From: an uncultured bacterium
Lineage (GTDB): Bacteria; Verrucomicrobiota; Kiritimatiellia; RFP12; UBA1067
Assembly (NCBI GenBank): GCA_902773475.1
Contig: CACYEO010000050.1
Coordinates: 1-5,967 of the forward strand
DNA length: 5,967 nt
Reading direction: 5' to 3'
Shown here: one piece after another, positions 5,967 through 5,967 of the stretch
How positions within the stretch are numbered: position 1 is the first letter of the stretch
Layout of the letters: every line of letters starts with the position of its first letter
The notes under the pieces: model-generated
What the model was told of the DNA's origin: nothing
Databases searched by the model: none
The model's input: only the letters and a program-made list of their open reading frames with translations
Program-made: the position numbers and the translations under genes

Positions 5967-5967
5967 A

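Noticed and set aside
1..5967. Composite transposon or integron-like mobile unit
   Set aside because: The repeats are inverted and frame the cluster, but no transposase, integrase or cargo-type gene lies inside, and the interior is headed by essential core genes.

Overview
The window is one GC-rich, same-strand gene cluster framed by inverted copies of a non-coding repeat. It suggests a bacterium of the PVC group, perhaps Kiritimatiellota or Lentisphaerota. That guess rests on the base composition and on a proline-rich protein carrying repeated Lys-Thr-Ile-type basic motifs, a style I remember from those lineages. It is inference, since no marker here was compared with a database.

Layout: positions 1-100 hold the left repeat copy. 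A plausible sigma-70-type promoter (122-150) follows, ending just before the GTG start of pyrH (UMP kinase, 159-905). Then come frr (ribosome recycling factor, 955-1518), an unrecognised proline-rich single-pass membrane protein (1568-2593), an ABC-2 type permease (about 2622-3575), its ATPase (3592-4464) and a second, larger permease with a soluble domain of about 180 residues (4461-5774). Gaps are 49, 49, 28 and 16 bases and the last pair overlaps by 4, so all six genes are probably one operon. The last 193 bases carry no gene; they hold a bulged hairpin (5814-5845), the inverted repeat copy (5849-5948) and a cluster of GTTGTT-type elements reaching the window end.

Function: pyrH and frr are essential housekeeping genes for pyrimidine nucleotide synthesis and ribosome recycling, and are commonly neighbours in bacteria. 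The two permeases and the ATPase look like one heteromeric ABC-2 exporter (permease-ATPase-permease) of unknown substrate. The proline-rich membrane protein between the two blocks may work with the exporter, but only gene order points to that.

The least ordinary features are the roughly 100-base inverted repeat framing the whole cluster, the motif-repeat protein, and a promoter placed so that pyrH might be translated from a leaderless or nearly leaderless transcript. I saw no tRNA, rRNA, CRISPR array or transposase gene.
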